Under the pieces are notes generated by a model. The model saw nothing but the letters and a program-made list of their open reading frames with translations. It ran no database searches and was not told the DNA's origin. From contig CAZTDD010000052.1 in NCBI GenBank assembly GCA_964612675.1, positions 1 through 42,317 on the forward strand: DNA of 42,317 nt, read 5' to 3'. The position numbers and the translations under genes were made by a program. How positions within the stretch are numbered: position 1 is the stretch's first letter; each line of letters opens with the position of its first letter. This DNA is from CAZTDD01 sp964612675. Its GTDB lineage: Bacteria > Hinthialibacterota > Hinthialibacteria > Hinthialibacterales > JAKPRU01. Below are positions 16,045 through 25,180 of this stretch, piece by piece.

Positions 16045-17715
16045 ATGGACCTCTATGTGGGAGATATTCTGCTGGAGCGAGGCATCATCACCAAGGATCA
16101 ACTGGCCGCGGCGCACAGCGAGAAAGAAGAGACCGGCGACGCGCTCGATGAGGTTCTCCTGCGGCAGGAAGCGATTACCGAGAATCAACTTCTCGATGTG
16201 ATGAGCGACGCACTCGGTACACGTTCCATTTCTATCCCTGAAAGCCTCGATCCAAAGGTGATCAGCCTTGTGCCCGCAGAGTTCGCTTTCCGGAATGTGA
16301 TCCTCCCCGTCTCCCGCGAAAACGGTGTCTTGACCGTGGCAACATTAGATCCAACTCAGCTGCATATCGCAGACGACCTGAAAATGCTCACCGGCCTGGA
16401 TGTCGAGTTGGTTCTGGCTGGCCGCAAGACACTCCTTGAGAGTGTCGAGAAGTATTTTGGAACCACAGTCGAAAAGATGATCGCGAATCTGTCGGTGGGC
16501 GATCAAAACGCGTCTCTCCGCGAAGCGCATGAAATCACCGATCTCCGTGAACTCGCACGAGAGCCCACGGTGATCAATCTGGTCAATTTGATCATCTTCC
16601 AGGCGGTGCAGGAGAGGGCGAGCGATATCCACATCGAGCCGTTCGAAAGCCAGTTGAAGGTTCGATATCGAATCGACGGTGTTTTGCGGGAAATGCCACC
16701 GCCCCCGAAACACCTACAGTCCGCAGTCATCTCCCGCGTCAAGATCATGGCGGAGATGGACATTGCCGAACGGTTCACTCCTCAGGACGGCCACATTCGG
16801 TTACGTATGGGTGAGCAGGAGCTTGACTTGCGTGTCTCGACAGTTCCCACCGTGTTTGGTGAAAGCGTTGTGATGCGAATTCTCGATAAGACCAGTGTCT
16901 TGCTCGGTGTGCATGAGCTCGGGTTGTTCGAGAAGACGGAACAGAAATTCATGCGTCTCCTGCGACGCTCCCATGGCATCATCCTGGTGACCGGTCCCAC
17001 AGGCTCCGGTAAAACAACTACTCTTTACGCGGCTCTCAATCACATCAAGTCCCCGGAGCTCAAAATTATCACCATTGAGGAACCGGTCGAGTACAACCTG
17101 GAGGGAATCAACCAGATCCAGGTAAACCCGAAGCGAAACCTGACTTTCGCAAATGGATTGCGGTCGATCGTTCGACAAGATCCCGATGTCATCATGGTAG
17201 GTGAGGTTCGCGACCCGGAGACCGCTGAAATCGCAATTCGATCCGCGCTGACCGGACACCTTGTATTCAGCACACTTCACACCAACAATGCAGCCGGTGC
17301 GGTCACGCGTCTGCTGGATATGCGAGTGGATCCGTATCTGCTTTCTTCGTCAATCACGGCAGTCTTGGCTCAGCGCCTGGTCCGCATGACTTGCTCCGAT
17401 TGCCGTGAATCATACCGTCCCGAGGAAGAGATGCTGGCTCTGGCAAATATCGACGATGTGGACAGTGTCGAATTTATTCGCGGGAGAGGATGCGAGAAAT
17501 GCCATAAGACCGGCTATCGAGGGAGAACCGGCATTTTTGAATTGCTTGTATTGAACGACCGAATCCGGGAGCTCATCCTCGGACGCCCCTCAACTAACCA
17601 AATCAATGAGGCGGCGGGGGCGATGTCCCTACGGGAATACGGTCTCGAGAAGGTACGCCAAGGAGTAACCACTCTGGAGGAGGTTGTGCGGGTCACGGTG
17701 GATGACGAGATCTGA
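16045..17715 (+). CDS. gspE: Type II secretion ATPase GspE
   Basis: A 556-residue hexameric secretion ATPase that powers pseudopilus assembly at the cytoplasmic face. An N-terminal MshEN-like domain (about residues 1-150) precedes the ATPase core. Walker A is GPTGSGKTTT at about 317; TIEEPVEY is the Asp-box region, and VGEVRDPETAEIAIRSALTGH covers Walker B and the His box. A tetracysteine zinc site (CSDC at about 450, CEKCHKTGYRGR about 45 residues later) is typical of GspE/PilB. Start supported by GGAGGAG 10 bp upstream. It is the first gene of a cluster running to about 29873. A type IV pilus PilB would look similar; the neighbours favour GspE. Confidence 0.94.
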   Translation: MDLYVGDILLERGIITKDQLAAAHSEKEETGDALDEVLLRQEAITENQLLDVMSDALGTRSISIPESLDPKVISLVPAEFAFRNVILPVSRENGVLTVATLDPTQLHIADDLKMLTGLDVELVLAGRKTLLESVEKYFGTTVEKMIANLSVGDQNASLREAHEITDLRELAREPTVINLVNLIIFQAVQERASDIHIEPFESQLKVRYRIDGVLREMPPPPKHLQSAVISRVKIMAEMDIAERFTPQDGHIRLRMGEQELDLRVSTVPTVFGESVVMRILDKTSVLLGVHELGLFEKTEQKFMRLLRRSHGIILVTGPTGSGKTTTLYAALNHIKSPELKIITIEEPVEYNLEGINQIQVNPKRNLTFANGLRSIVRQDPDVIMVGEVRDPETAEIAIRSALTGHLVFSTLHTNNAAGAVTRLLDMRVDPYLLSSSITAVLAQRLVRMTCSDCRESYRPEEEMLALANIDDVDSVEFIRGRGCEKCHKTGYRGRTGIFELLVLNDRIRELILGRPSTNQINEAAGAMSLREYGLEKVRQGVTTLEEVVRVTVDDEI

Positions 17716-17784
17716 GGGTAGAAAACCAGTTCGGCTGTTCCCTGCTCCGGGTCCTCATAAACCCGATTCCCGCGCAGAAATTCA

Positions 17785-19002
17785 ATGGCGAACTACATCT
17801 ACCGTGCATTGTCGCCTGACGGTCAGGAAGTGACGGGCAACGTGACCGCAGCGACTCGAACGGAAGCTGTCACTCAAGTGAGGCAGGGCGGACTACTGCC
17901 CATTGAAATCACCACCCGCGAAGAGAGAACCCGAAAGGAAGCAGCGGACCGAGGTCCCAGCCGCGGCCGGGTGAAAGGGAGAGATATTCCCATCTTCACC
18001 CGCCAACTCGGTGCACTTTTGGCGGCGGATATCCCGATCGACCAAAGTCTGGGCATTCTGCAGGAACAGACAGAAAGTGCGGCATTGGGCGACATTCTCG
18101 GGGAGGTCAGGCACGACATTACCGAAGGCGCAAGCCTCTCCGAGGCGCTCGCAAAGCACCCGCGCTACTTCTCGAAACTCTACTGCAATATGGTGAAAGT
18201 CGGTGAAGCAGGTGGGATTCTCGATACAGTGCTCAAACAGCTCTCCACTTTCATGGAGGCGGAACACACGCTGCGTTCGAGCGTGGTAACCGCGCTTGCG
18301 TATCCCGCCATCGTCGTCTTGGTTGGTTTCTTATCTGTCGGCGTTCTGGTTTTCTTCGTCATTCCGAAGTTGTCCGTTGTTTTTGCAGAATTCGGCTCGA
18401 ATTTGCCGCTCCCTACACGTGTTTTGATTGGCACGAGCCATTTCCTGGTCGCCTGGTGGTGGGCAATTCTGGCGGGGCTGCTCGTTCTATTCTGGGGCTT
18501 TGACAAGTATAGAAAGTCTCCTCAAGGAAAGGCGCAGATCGATACACTTGTAGGTCGTTTGCCGGTTGTCGGTCCGATGCTGATGAAAGCGCAGGTGGCG
18601 CGCTTCGCAAGGACCATGGGAACGCTGATATCGAGCGGGATCCCGGTCCTTCAATCGCTTTCTCTCGTGCAGGAAACCACAAGCAACCAGGTTCTGGCCG
18701 ATGCGCTCGCCGTTGTGGGAGAAAAAGTGAAACGAGGGGAAGGCCTCGCTGTTCCGTTACGGCAAACGGCGTATTTTCCGCCGATGGTGGTAAACCTGAT
18801 CGCGGTGGGCGAAGAATCGGGGACACTCGACAAAATGCTTCAACAGATCGCTGACAATTACGATCTTGAGGTAGAACACGCTATCAAACGATTTATCACG
18901 CTATTCGAGCCGGTCGTAATCATTCTGATCGCGGTCGGCGTCGGAGGCGTCATTATCTCGTTTCTCCTACCGATTCTACGAATCGGAACAATGATTCACT
19001 GA
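17785..19002 (+). CDS. gspF: Type II secretion inner-membrane platform protein GspF
   Basis: A 405-residue polytopic platform protein with two T2SSF repeats. The first repeat (FTRQLGALLAADIPIDQSL, about residue 70 on) and the second (FARTMGTLISSGIPVLQSL, about residue 272 on) show the usual internal duplication. Membrane helices lie at about 170-195, 210-235 and 375-400. It couples the GspE motor to pseudopilus assembly. It lies 69 bp after gspE; the ATG has no strong ribosome binding site. Length and topology are normal for GspF/PilC. Confidence 0.94.
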   Translation: MANYIYRALSPDGQEVTGNVTAATRTEAVTQVRQGGLLPIEITTREERTRKEAADRGPSRGRVKGRDIPIFTRQLGALLAADIPIDQSLGILQEQTESAALGDILGEVRHDITEGASLSEALAKHPRYFSKLYCNMVKVGEAGGILDTVLKQLSTFMEAEHTLRSSVVTALAYPAIVVLVGFLSVGVLVFFVIPKLSVVFAEFGSNLPLPTRVLIGTSHFLVAWWWAILAGLLVLFWGFDKYRKSPQGKAQIDTLVGRLPVVGPMLMKAQVARFARTMGTLISSGIPVLQSLSLVQETTSNQVLADALAVVGEKVKRGEGLAVPLRQTAYFPPMVVNLIAVGEESGTLDKMLQQIADNYDLEVEHAIKRFITLFEPVVIILIAVGVGGVIISFLLPILRIGTMIH

Positions 19003-19008
19003 GGACTT

Positions 19009-19560
19009 ATGCGGCGAAATCGAACGAGTTTCACACTTGTCGAATTAATGTTGGCGATCACCATCATGGGGCTGCTGACCGCCGGTGTCGCTCCCGTTAT
19101 GCGTGGTTTCTTCGCACGCCAGAAGCTGCCTCACGCCGCGAAGCTGCTTGCCGCATCGATACGCTACTGCCGCAGCACAGCAGTCCATCAGAGCGTACGC
19201 GCACGACTCGTCTTCGATACCAAAACCGGTCAAATCCGCATGGAGGCGGAAGTTTCTCCGCTCTCCGAACCGGGCGTATTCCAGGAGATGGCGATTCCCG
19301 CGCATCTGCAGCAAACCCTCGAGGAAAATGTTAGCGAAGTTCAGATGAAACAGATGACTATGACAGGTCCGGATGACGCGGAACAGCTCGAATTTGAACC
19401 GGACGGTGCGGTTGTGGGACCGGAAGGACTAATCACCGATACGTTCATCTATTTGCGTGGTGAAGAGGAATCCGATGTCTGTACGGTGGCCGTCGTTGGA
19501 GTTACGGGTCAGGTGCTGATCATGAGTCACGAGGCATCGACATTTTACGACGTGCTTTGA
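19009..19560 (+). CDS. gspH: Pseudopilin GspH-like
   Basis: A 183-residue type IV prepilin-like protein. The N-terminus is MRRNRTSFTLVELMLAITIM, with the conserved hydrophobic helix and Glu at mature position 5. The residue before the cleavage point is Ser instead of the usual Gly. The following region (LLAASIRYCRSTAVHQSVRARLVFD) matches the GspH/FimT pattern better than the major pseudopilin GspG: GspG would be shorter and lacks the AR-S-A segment. GAGG about 5 bp upstream supports the ATG, 6 bp after gspF. In most T2SS clusters gspG stands between gspF and gspH; here there is no room for it. Confidence 0.82.
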   Translation: MRRNRTSFTLVELMLAITIMGLLTAGVAPVMRGFFARQKLPHAAKLLAASIRYCRSTAVHQSVRARLVFDTKTGQIRMEAEVSPLSEPGVFQEMAIPAHLQQTLEENVSEVQMKQMTMTGPDDAEQLEFEPDGAVVGPEGLITDTFIYLRGEEESDVCTVAVVGVTGQVLIMSHEASTFYDVL

Positions 19561-19565
19561 GAACG

Positions 19566-20018
19566 ATGACCGAAAAGAGAGTACGCCAGATAGGATTTCT
19601 TCAACGATGGTTCCGCACCTATCGGCGGAAACGGCGTGATAATCCACGCGCGTTCACACTCGTCGAGGCCCTTGTTGCCATGACGGTCATGGCGGTTGGT
19701 GTCACAGGGATCTTGGGGTCATTCACGGCCGCTCTCGTCGGAGGGGCCATTGCGGAAGATTACGCGCTGGCTTCTCTGAAGATGGAACAGCTACTCACGC
19801 AGATTCGCGCGGGGTCGATTACTCCGTATGACGTGAACATGGGTACATTCAGCGACGATGCACGCTATCAATGGGTCGCCTCGTTTACCGAGCTGGATGT
19901 GAATTCTCTTTATCAGGTCGAAATCACAATCACGTGGGAGCGAGCCGGAAAAGACCACAGTCTCAAAGTCACTACATGTCAATACTGCGACCCGAACGCA
20001 TTGCCGGTAGTGATGTAA
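19566..20018 (+). CDS. gspI: Pseudopilin GspI-like
   Basis: A 150-residue minor pseudopilin. The prepilin motif is RAFTLVEALVAMTVMAVGVT, preceded by a basic leader of about 28 residues, long for a prepilin. The residue before the cleavage site is Ala, which prepilin peptidases tolerate less well than Gly. Body features such as YALASLKMEQLLTQIRAG match the GspI family. ATG at 19566 is chosen; a TTG at 19557 overlapping the gspH stop is also in frame. GspI nucleates the pseudopilus tip with GspJ and GspK. Confidence 0.85.
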   Translation: MTEKRVRQIGFLQRWFRTYRRKRRDNPRAFTLVEALVAMTVMAVGVTGILGSFTAALVGGAIAEDYALASLKMEQLLTQIRAGSITPYDVNMGTFSDDARYQWVASFTELDVNSLYQVEITITWERAGKDHSLKVTTCQYCDPNALPVVM

Positions 20019-20032
20019 AGGAAAACGAGAAC

Positions 20033-20698
20033 ATGCCGAGAAGGGCAAATTCCAACGGTTTTACACTGGTCGAACTGCTGTTGGCATCGGCATTAGGGGC
20101 GATGGTCCTGACGGCGGCGTTTACTTCGATGAGCGTCATGCTGAAAGGATACCGGAAACACAAGGATCGGGCGGAGATTTACGAACCTGCGCGGCTGGCT
20201 CTGGCTCGAATGAGTCGTGAAATTTCGAGCGCATTCCTATCCCCACATGGAAACAGTACCCATTTCGTTGGTATACCTCAGAGCATCGAGGGGGTATCCA
20301 TGGACCAGCTCTCGTTTCTCGCCACGGTAAACGATCCTCTCCGTTCGGAGGAAGGCCAGAGTGATGTATGCGAAGTCCATTATATGATCGATATCGATCC
20401 CGAGACTCCGGAAAGGTGGCTTCAAGTCCGCTACGACCCAACGCTGGATGAAGATCCAATGAGCGGCGGCAATTCCCATTTGCTCGGGCCGCGTGTCGTC
20501 GCGATGCAGTTTCTCTATTTCGACGGGAATTTCTGGCTGAGTGAATGGGACTCCGAGGAGGAAATTCCTATGGCAGTGAGGATCACAATCGGCGTCACAG
20601 AAGATGGACTCATTGAAGACCCCGAAGACGTCATACAATTCTCGACGGTTGCCTATCCGGCCGTCTACCAAATGGACGAAGAAACGTTAACGCTCTAA
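20033..20698 (+). CDS. gspJ: Pseudopilin GspJ-like
   Basis: A 221-residue minor pseudopilin. The prepilin motif NGFTLVELLLASALGAMVL is canonical, with Gly before the cleavage site and Glu at position 5. Downstream, RLALARMSREISSAFLS and the large beta-rich C-terminal domain fit GspJ (QLSFLATV, GPRVVAMQFLYFDG). ATG at 20033 follows AAAGGAAAA and gives a short leader of 9 residues; a longer frame from 19871 would overlap gspI and is rejected. The stop codon overlaps the gspK start (TAATG). Confidence 0.88.
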   Translation: MPRRANSNGFTLVELLLASALGAMVLTAAFTSMSVMLKGYRKHKDRAEIYEPARLALARMSREISSAFLSPHGNSTHFVGIPQSIEGVSMDQLSFLATVNDPLRSEEGQSDVCEVHYMIDIDPETPERWLQVRYDPTLDEDPMSGGNSHLLGPRVVAMQFLYFDGNFWLSEWDSEEEIPMAVRITIGVTEDGLIEDPEDVIQFSTVAYPAVYQMDEETLTL

Positions 20699-22335
20699 TG
20701 ACAGCAAGATTGTCCACAGATAATCGCCGAAGGCCGGGTGTGGTCTTGATTGTGGTTCTATGGGCGGTGACTGTTCTTGGCACGATGGCTTTGGTACTCG
20801 GACGGCAGAGCCGGACCGAAATCAAAATCACAAAGAACCTTATTGAGAGTTCGCAAGCACGCGGACTCGCCGAAGCAGCGGTGTATCGTTCAATCGGCGA
20901 ACTGCTGCGCGATGGAGAAATGGACGCGGACGGGGGCGACGACTACCGAGACTACTGGGCGAACAATGACGCGGCATTTCGCGATGTTTCATTTGGGCGG
21001 GGGATTTACCGGGTCACTCATCCGGATCCGGCGAGTGATGCAGAACCGTCTTATGGTCTACTCGATGAATGCTCAAAATTGAATGTGAATACGGCGTCGA
21101 GAGAAATGCTGATGTCGTTGCCGGAGATGACTCAGGAGGCGGCCGATTCAATACTCGACTGGAGAGACGACGACGATACGCCCAACGAAAATGGAGCCGA
21201 AAGCGATTATTATTATCAATTCGCCGAGCCCTACGAAGCCAAGAACGGAATGTTCGATACGCTGGAAGAGCTTCTCCGCGTACGCGGAGTAACAAAAGAT
21301 CTTTTTTACGGCGAAGATGTTAACTTAAACGGAATATTGGATACGAATGAAGCCGACGGCGATGAGAATTTCCCGGGGGACAACGGCGACAGCGTCCTCG
21401 ACCGAGGATGGGCGGCATGGTTGACTTGTTTCTCCTATGAGAAGAATGTTGACAGGGAGGGAAACGCCCGGGTCAATATCAACACAGCCGATCAGGAAGA
21501 ACTCAACGAGAATCTCGGCGACGTCTTAACTTCAGAGGAGATCAATAAGATCATCGAAGCCCGGGGAGACCAAGATAACGCATACGAGAGTATCGGGGAT
21601 TTGATGGCGGCGATTGAGGAAATTCGCCAATCGACGGGAGAATCAAATTCCGGGCAGGAAAGCGACGGCCCCTCAGGACCCGAGCAAGGCGCCGGTCCGC
21701 CGCGTTCAGGGCCGCCGGCACAGGAGCCACCCAACGCCGGTCCCAGGGGGAATTTGCGAGGAAAGACATTCTATCAACGAGCCGGTCCGGAACGTTCAGC
21801 ACCGAGACCGGGAGGTAGAGGAGGACAACCGCGTCCGCTCCAACAGCCTCGGCAACTGTCGGAACGCCCCTCGGGGGGAGGACCGCCTCCAGAGGGTCCG
21901 GGAGGAGAACGCGGTCCGGGCGGTGACAGATCCTCCCAGGGCTCTATCCTTAGCCCGGAGAAATTCCGTCAGATTGCTGACAAGGTGAGCATCAACAGCG
22001 ATGAAAAGCGGCAGGGACGAATCAATCTGAATACGGTGTCCGAGACCGTCCTCAAATGTGTATTGCATGACCACGCCGAGCTCGTTGAGCCGATTCTGAA
22101 CTACAAACAATCGAATGAGTTCCCCTTTGATAACATGGGCGAGCTGCTCGACGTGGAGGGCATGGACTTGGAGATATATAGGGAAATCTGCGAGCGGTTT
22201 TGTGTGCGTTCAGGGACCTTTTCCGGTCAGTTTGCCGGGTATATCGAGACATCAAAAGCATACAAAGAAATCCGGGCTGTCATCGACCGTACCGGAGAGA
22301 CACCGCGAATCGTTTATTGGAAAATTGTGCGATGA
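20698..22335 (+). CDS. gspK: Minor pseudopilin GspK, enlarged
   Basis: A 545-residue GspK, much longer than the usual 300-350. The N-terminal RRPGVVLIVVLWAVTVLGT is the GspK-type prepilin helix, which lacks Glu5. The body has helix-hairpin-helix/SAM-like modules (LNVNTASREMLMSLP, VNINTADQEELNENLGD, INLNTVSETVLKCVL). An acidic stretch DVNLNGILDTNE resembles a calcium-binding loop; GspK proteins are known to bind calcium. Residues about 317-417 form a Gly/Pro/Arg-rich low-complexity insertion (for example ERPSGGGPPPEGPGG) not found in classical GspK. Overlap with gspJ indicates translational coupling. It should cap the pseudopilus. Confidence 0.88.
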   Translation: MTARLSTDNRRRPGVVLIVVLWAVTVLGTMALVLGRQSRTEIKITKNLIESSQARGLAEAAVYRSIGELLRDGEMDADGGDDYRDYWANNDAAFRDVSFGRGIYRVTHPDPASDAEPSYGLLDECSKLNVNTASREMLMSLPEMTQEAADSILDWRDDDDTPNENGAESDYYYQFAEPYEAKNGMFDTLEELLRVRGVTKDLFYGEDVNLNGILDTNEADGDENFPGDNGDSVLDRGWAAWLTCFSYEKNVDREGNARVNINTADQEELNENLGDVLTSEEINKIIEARGDQDNAYESIGDLMAAIEEIRQSTGESNSGQESDGPSGPEQGAGPPRSGPPAQEPPNAGPRGNLRGKTFYQRAGPERSAPRPGGRGGQPRPLQQPRQLSERPSGGGPPPEGPGGERGPGGDRSSQGSILSPEKFRQIADKVSINSDEKRQGRINLNTVSETVLKCVLHDHAELVEPILNYKQSNEFPFDNMGELLDVEGMDLEIYREICERFCVRSGTFSGQFAGYIETSKAYKEIRAVIDRTGETPRIVYWKIVR

Positions 22336-22351
22336 ATACGAGATAGAGAGA

Positions 22352-23842
22352 ATGCCGACAACGAAAGACCACATACTGGCGATTCAAATACTACCGGAAG
22401 AAATCCGTTGGGCCGAGATTGAGAAACGCGGCGGGAGAATCGCTTTGCAGCGTTGCGGGACGGAGACTCTGGAGGAAGACGCAACCGCTTCACCCGAAGA
22501 GACACAGCGAGTCTGTCGTGAGGCGATCTCGACGATTTGGGCACAGACTTCTCGTTCACTGATGGAGACACCGGAGATTCTCCTCCTTTTCCCCGACAGC
22601 CGTGTGACATCGCGCTATCTTGAAGTTCCATCCGACGATCCAGAGCGGGTCCAACAAGTAATCGGATTTGAGGTAGGCGAAGAGATCCGGCTACCTCTTG
22701 AAGAGATCTCGTGGGATTCTCTCGGTTTCCAAAGAAGTGAAACCGGAACGCGCGTCTTGTGGCTGGCGGCGCGCAAATCCTCGGTAAAGGAGATCTTGGA
22801 GGATATACCGGAACGAATTCCCGTCGTGTCTGTGATTACCCCGGCACTCGTGGGATCGGCCACACTCGCGACACCAACAATCTCAGAGAAACCGGAGGAA
22901 GCGGCCATCGTGATCGATGTACAACGCTCCGCCGCGACCCTTCTGGTGCAAAACGCAGACGGCGTCTTCTACGCCAGATCGGTTGCTGCGATAACCGGAG
23001 AAGATGCCGAGGTGAAGTCGAACGGCACCGCCGATCTCGCACAGACCCTGTCGAGAGAGGTCACCCGAACGCTGATTTACGCCCGACAGCGTTTTCAATC
23101 CTTGAACATCAGTCGCGTTCTTGTAGTCGGCGAAGGAAGCGAGTCCTTAACGAAAGAGATGCGCCTTACACGAGGGCTCCGTGCGGAGGCCGTTGGCACC
23201 GGAGATACCCTTTCCAGCCTCGGGCTCCAGAAGAAGGACGCACATGAAGTACCGGCAGAGAACGCCTGCCTGGTTGCGGCGGCAATCCGCCGGCTAACCG
23301 AAGGCGATCGCGTTCCAAGTTTTGCTCCGCCGGCGGCTGTGGGAGCGTTGTCGAAAGGCATGGGAAAACTGGCGGGCGTTGTTACTGCACGGTTTGTCGG
23401 CGTGGCCGCGCTGTTGCTGGCCCTATGCGTAGGAACGTCGGTCGCCTCCAATATTTGGAGAAACCATGCCATCGAAAGCCGCCAGACAAGGACCAACGAA
23501 CTGCTCAAAAAGGTCAAACGGCTCCAAACAGAACAAAGAATCCTCACAGAAATCCGCAAAGAGAGCGTTCCATTTTCGGACGTGTTCATAGACCTTACGG
23601 AAAAAGTCCCTGAACACATTACGCTGCTGGATATTCGGCTGGACCTGGAGACTCAGTTCACGATGAAAGGAAAAGCACAGTCGAATCAAAATGTCGATGA
23701 ACTCATCAAGATTCTTCAGGAAATGCCTTATTTCTACAACGTAACTGTTGAGAAAACCGCTTTTGAAAAAGAAGGTTTCGTTTTCTACATCGAAGGGAAA
23801 TTGCGTCAGGGCGGACGCAGCCAAGTGGAACAGAGGAGCTGA
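22352..23842 (+). CDS. gspL: GspL-like inner-membrane protein (PilM plus PilN architecture)
   Basis: A 496-residue single-pass protein. Residues 1-340 form an actin-like (PilM/GspL cytoplasmic) domain, with RSAATLLVQNADGVFYARS and the following LAQTLSREVTRTLIYARQRF region typical of PilM-like proteins. A membrane helix lies at about 346-370 (GVAALLLALCVGTSVASNIW), followed by a coiled coil and a PilN/GspL periplasmic ferredoxin-like domain (VPEHITLLDIRLD, LIKILQEMPYFYNVTVEK). GspL recruits GspE and pairs with GspM. ATG at 22352 follows a weak AGAGAG; the longer frame from 22115 overlaps gspK and is rejected. Confidence 0.87.
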   Translation: MPTTKDHILAIQILPEEIRWAEIEKRGGRIALQRCGTETLEEDATASPEETQRVCREAISTIWAQTSRSLMETPEILLLFPDSRVTSRYLEVPSDDPERVQQVIGFEVGEEIRLPLEEISWDSLGFQRSETGTRVLWLAARKSSVKEILEDIPERIPVVSVITPALVGSATLATPTISEKPEEAAIVIDVQRSAATLLVQNADGVFYARSVAAITGEDAEVKSNGTADLAQTLSREVTRTLIYARQRFQSLNISRVLVVGEGSESLTKEMRLTRGLRAEAVGTGDTLSSLGLQKKDAHEVPAENACLVAAAIRRLTEGDRVPSFAPPAAVGALSKGMGKLAGVVTARFVGVAALLLALCVGTSVASNIWRNHAIESRQTRTNELLKKVKRLQTEQRILTEIRKESVPFSDVFIDLTEKVPEHITLLDIRLDLETQFTMKGKAQSNQNVDELIKILQEMPYFYNVTVEKTAFEKEGFVFYIEGKLRQGGRSQVEQRS

Positions 23843-23843
23843 C

Positions 23844-24377
23844 ATGGCATTTTCAGAACGAGAAAGAAAACTCGCGTTGATTACCGCGCTAGTGCTTGTG
23901 GTGGTTGTTGGCATTACAGGCATTCGGCAACTGCTGTCCTGGGCAGGGGGATCGGGGGCGGAAACACTCGCGTTCGAAACGGAGGGTCTCGGTGAGTTGT
24001 TGGATACACTCGAAGATATCGACGGCCTCAAAGCAGAAAATCAAAGACTGAAGAAACGACTAGGCAATGAATCCATGATTTGTATCGAGGACGGCGAGAT
24101 TTCGGAATTACTCAAGAATATCGAACAGGTTGGCAAGCAATCCGGCGTCAAGATCAATAATTTCAATCCCACAGTTCGCCCGAAGGGAAAACCGATGCCC
24201 TCCGTCGAAGTACAGATCGGATTCGAGTGTCAGTTCAACCAATTGGTTCAGTTTCTGGCCCAGATCGAAAAATCCCAAATTGCGTCCTACGTGCGCGATA
24301 TGCGAGCCGGCTTGAAGAATCCCGGTCAGCCGCAGTTGAACGTAACGATGACTATTGCGACCTATTTGGTGTCGTAA
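23844..24377 (+). CDS. gspM: GspM/PilO-like inner-membrane protein
   Basis: A 177-residue protein with a short cytoplasmic start (MAFSERERK), a membrane helix at about residues 10-28 (LALITALVLVVVVGITGI), a coiled coil (LKAENQRLKKRLGNES) and a periplasmic ferredoxin-like domain (VQIGFECQFNQLVQFLAQIE). This is the GspM/PilO architecture. It should pair with the upstream GspL in the assembly platform. GAGGAG about 5 bp upstream supports ATG at 23844, immediately after the gspL stop. Confidence 0.86.
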   Translation: MAFSERERKLALITALVLVVVVGITGIRQLLSWAGGSGAETLAFETEGLGELLDTLEDIDGLKAENQRLKKRLGNESMICIEDGEISELLKNIEQVGKQSGVKINNFNPTVRPKGKPMPSVEVQIGFECQFNQLVQFLAQIEKSQIASYVRDMRAGLKNPGQPQLNVTMTIATYLVS

Positions 24378-24387
24378 GGAAGAAATA

Positions 24388-25143
24388 ATGGAGAGTTTCA
24401 CACGGTTCATCCGCGTTTTCTGGCAACCACTCATCGTCGTTGCTCTGGTGTTGGTGTTGCTCGGTCAGTTGGTCTCCTGGGGATACACAGCGCTGCAGAT
24501 GCATAGCATTGATCGGCTTGTCGAAGCCGCGCAAGAGGACCAAGACCAGGAATCGGAGGAAGAAGGCAAACCGCAAGAAGGTGGACTACGAGGTCCACCG
24601 CCGGGACAAGAGCGGGTGGAACTGAAAGCGAATGTATTTCATCGGCAACGAGTGTCGTATCAGCTCACGGCCATCTTCAAAGATCAGGCTGTGATTAACG
24701 GCCAAGCGGTTAAGGCAGGTTCACGGGTCGGTAAAGCAACACTTGAGGAGATTCGTCTGGCAAGCGTAATGATCCACGAGGACGGAAAACCGCAGCCCCA
24801 GGAAATCAAGATGTTTCAGGGAACCGGCGGAGGCGGCGGCCCACCAATGCGACATCGGTCTCGTCCGCAGCGTGGACCTTCCGGTCCTCCTCCATCAGCG
24901 CGGCAGTCGGGGCCGCCTCAGGCAATGAAGTCTACCCAGCCGTCGGTCAACCGGACACAGGTTTCCGCTTCCCTGCGGGAACAGCTGATGCAGAAGTTCC
25001 GGGCCGGCACACTGACAATTGACGATGTACCTCCGGAACATCGCGAACGATTCAGAGAAGCGATGGCACGGCGGGAGGCAAGACGACGAGAAGGCGGAGG
25101 ACCAGGTGGACCACGCGGACGGAGAGGACCTCGCGGTCGATGA
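24388..25143 (+). CDS. Candidate GspC-like protein with Arg/Gly/Pro-rich tail
   Basis: A 251-residue single-pass protein. A membrane helix at about residues 12-34 (PLIVVALVLVLLGQLVSW) is followed by an acidic linker, then a small beta domain at about 70-135 (LTAIFKDQAVINGQAVKAGS, then GKATLEEIRLASVMI). This domain resembles the homology region of GspC or the PilP fold, which contacts the secretin N0 domain. The C-terminal half is Gly/Pro/Arg/Gln-rich and ends in an extreme RG-rich tail (GGPGGPRGRRGPRGR). Classical GspC proteins carry a PDZ or coiled coil instead. The position between gspM and gspD supports the GspC role, which remains inference. ATG at 24388 follows GGAAG. Confidence 0.65.
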   Translation: MESFTRFIRVFWQPLIVVALVLVLLGQLVSWGYTALQMHSIDRLVEAAQEDQDQESEEEGKPQEGGLRGPPPGQERVELKANVFHRQRVSYQLTAIFKDQAVINGQAVKAGSRVGKATLEEIRLASVMIHEDGKPQPQEIKMFQGTGGGGGPPMRHRSRPQRGPSGPPPSARQSGPPQAMKSTQPSVNRTQVSASLREQLMQKFRAGTLTIDDVPPEHRERFREAMARREARRREGGGPGGPRGRRGPRGR

Positions 25144-25180
25144 AGTGCCTGCAAACCGGGAGAGCGAAGGGAAAGCAAAA

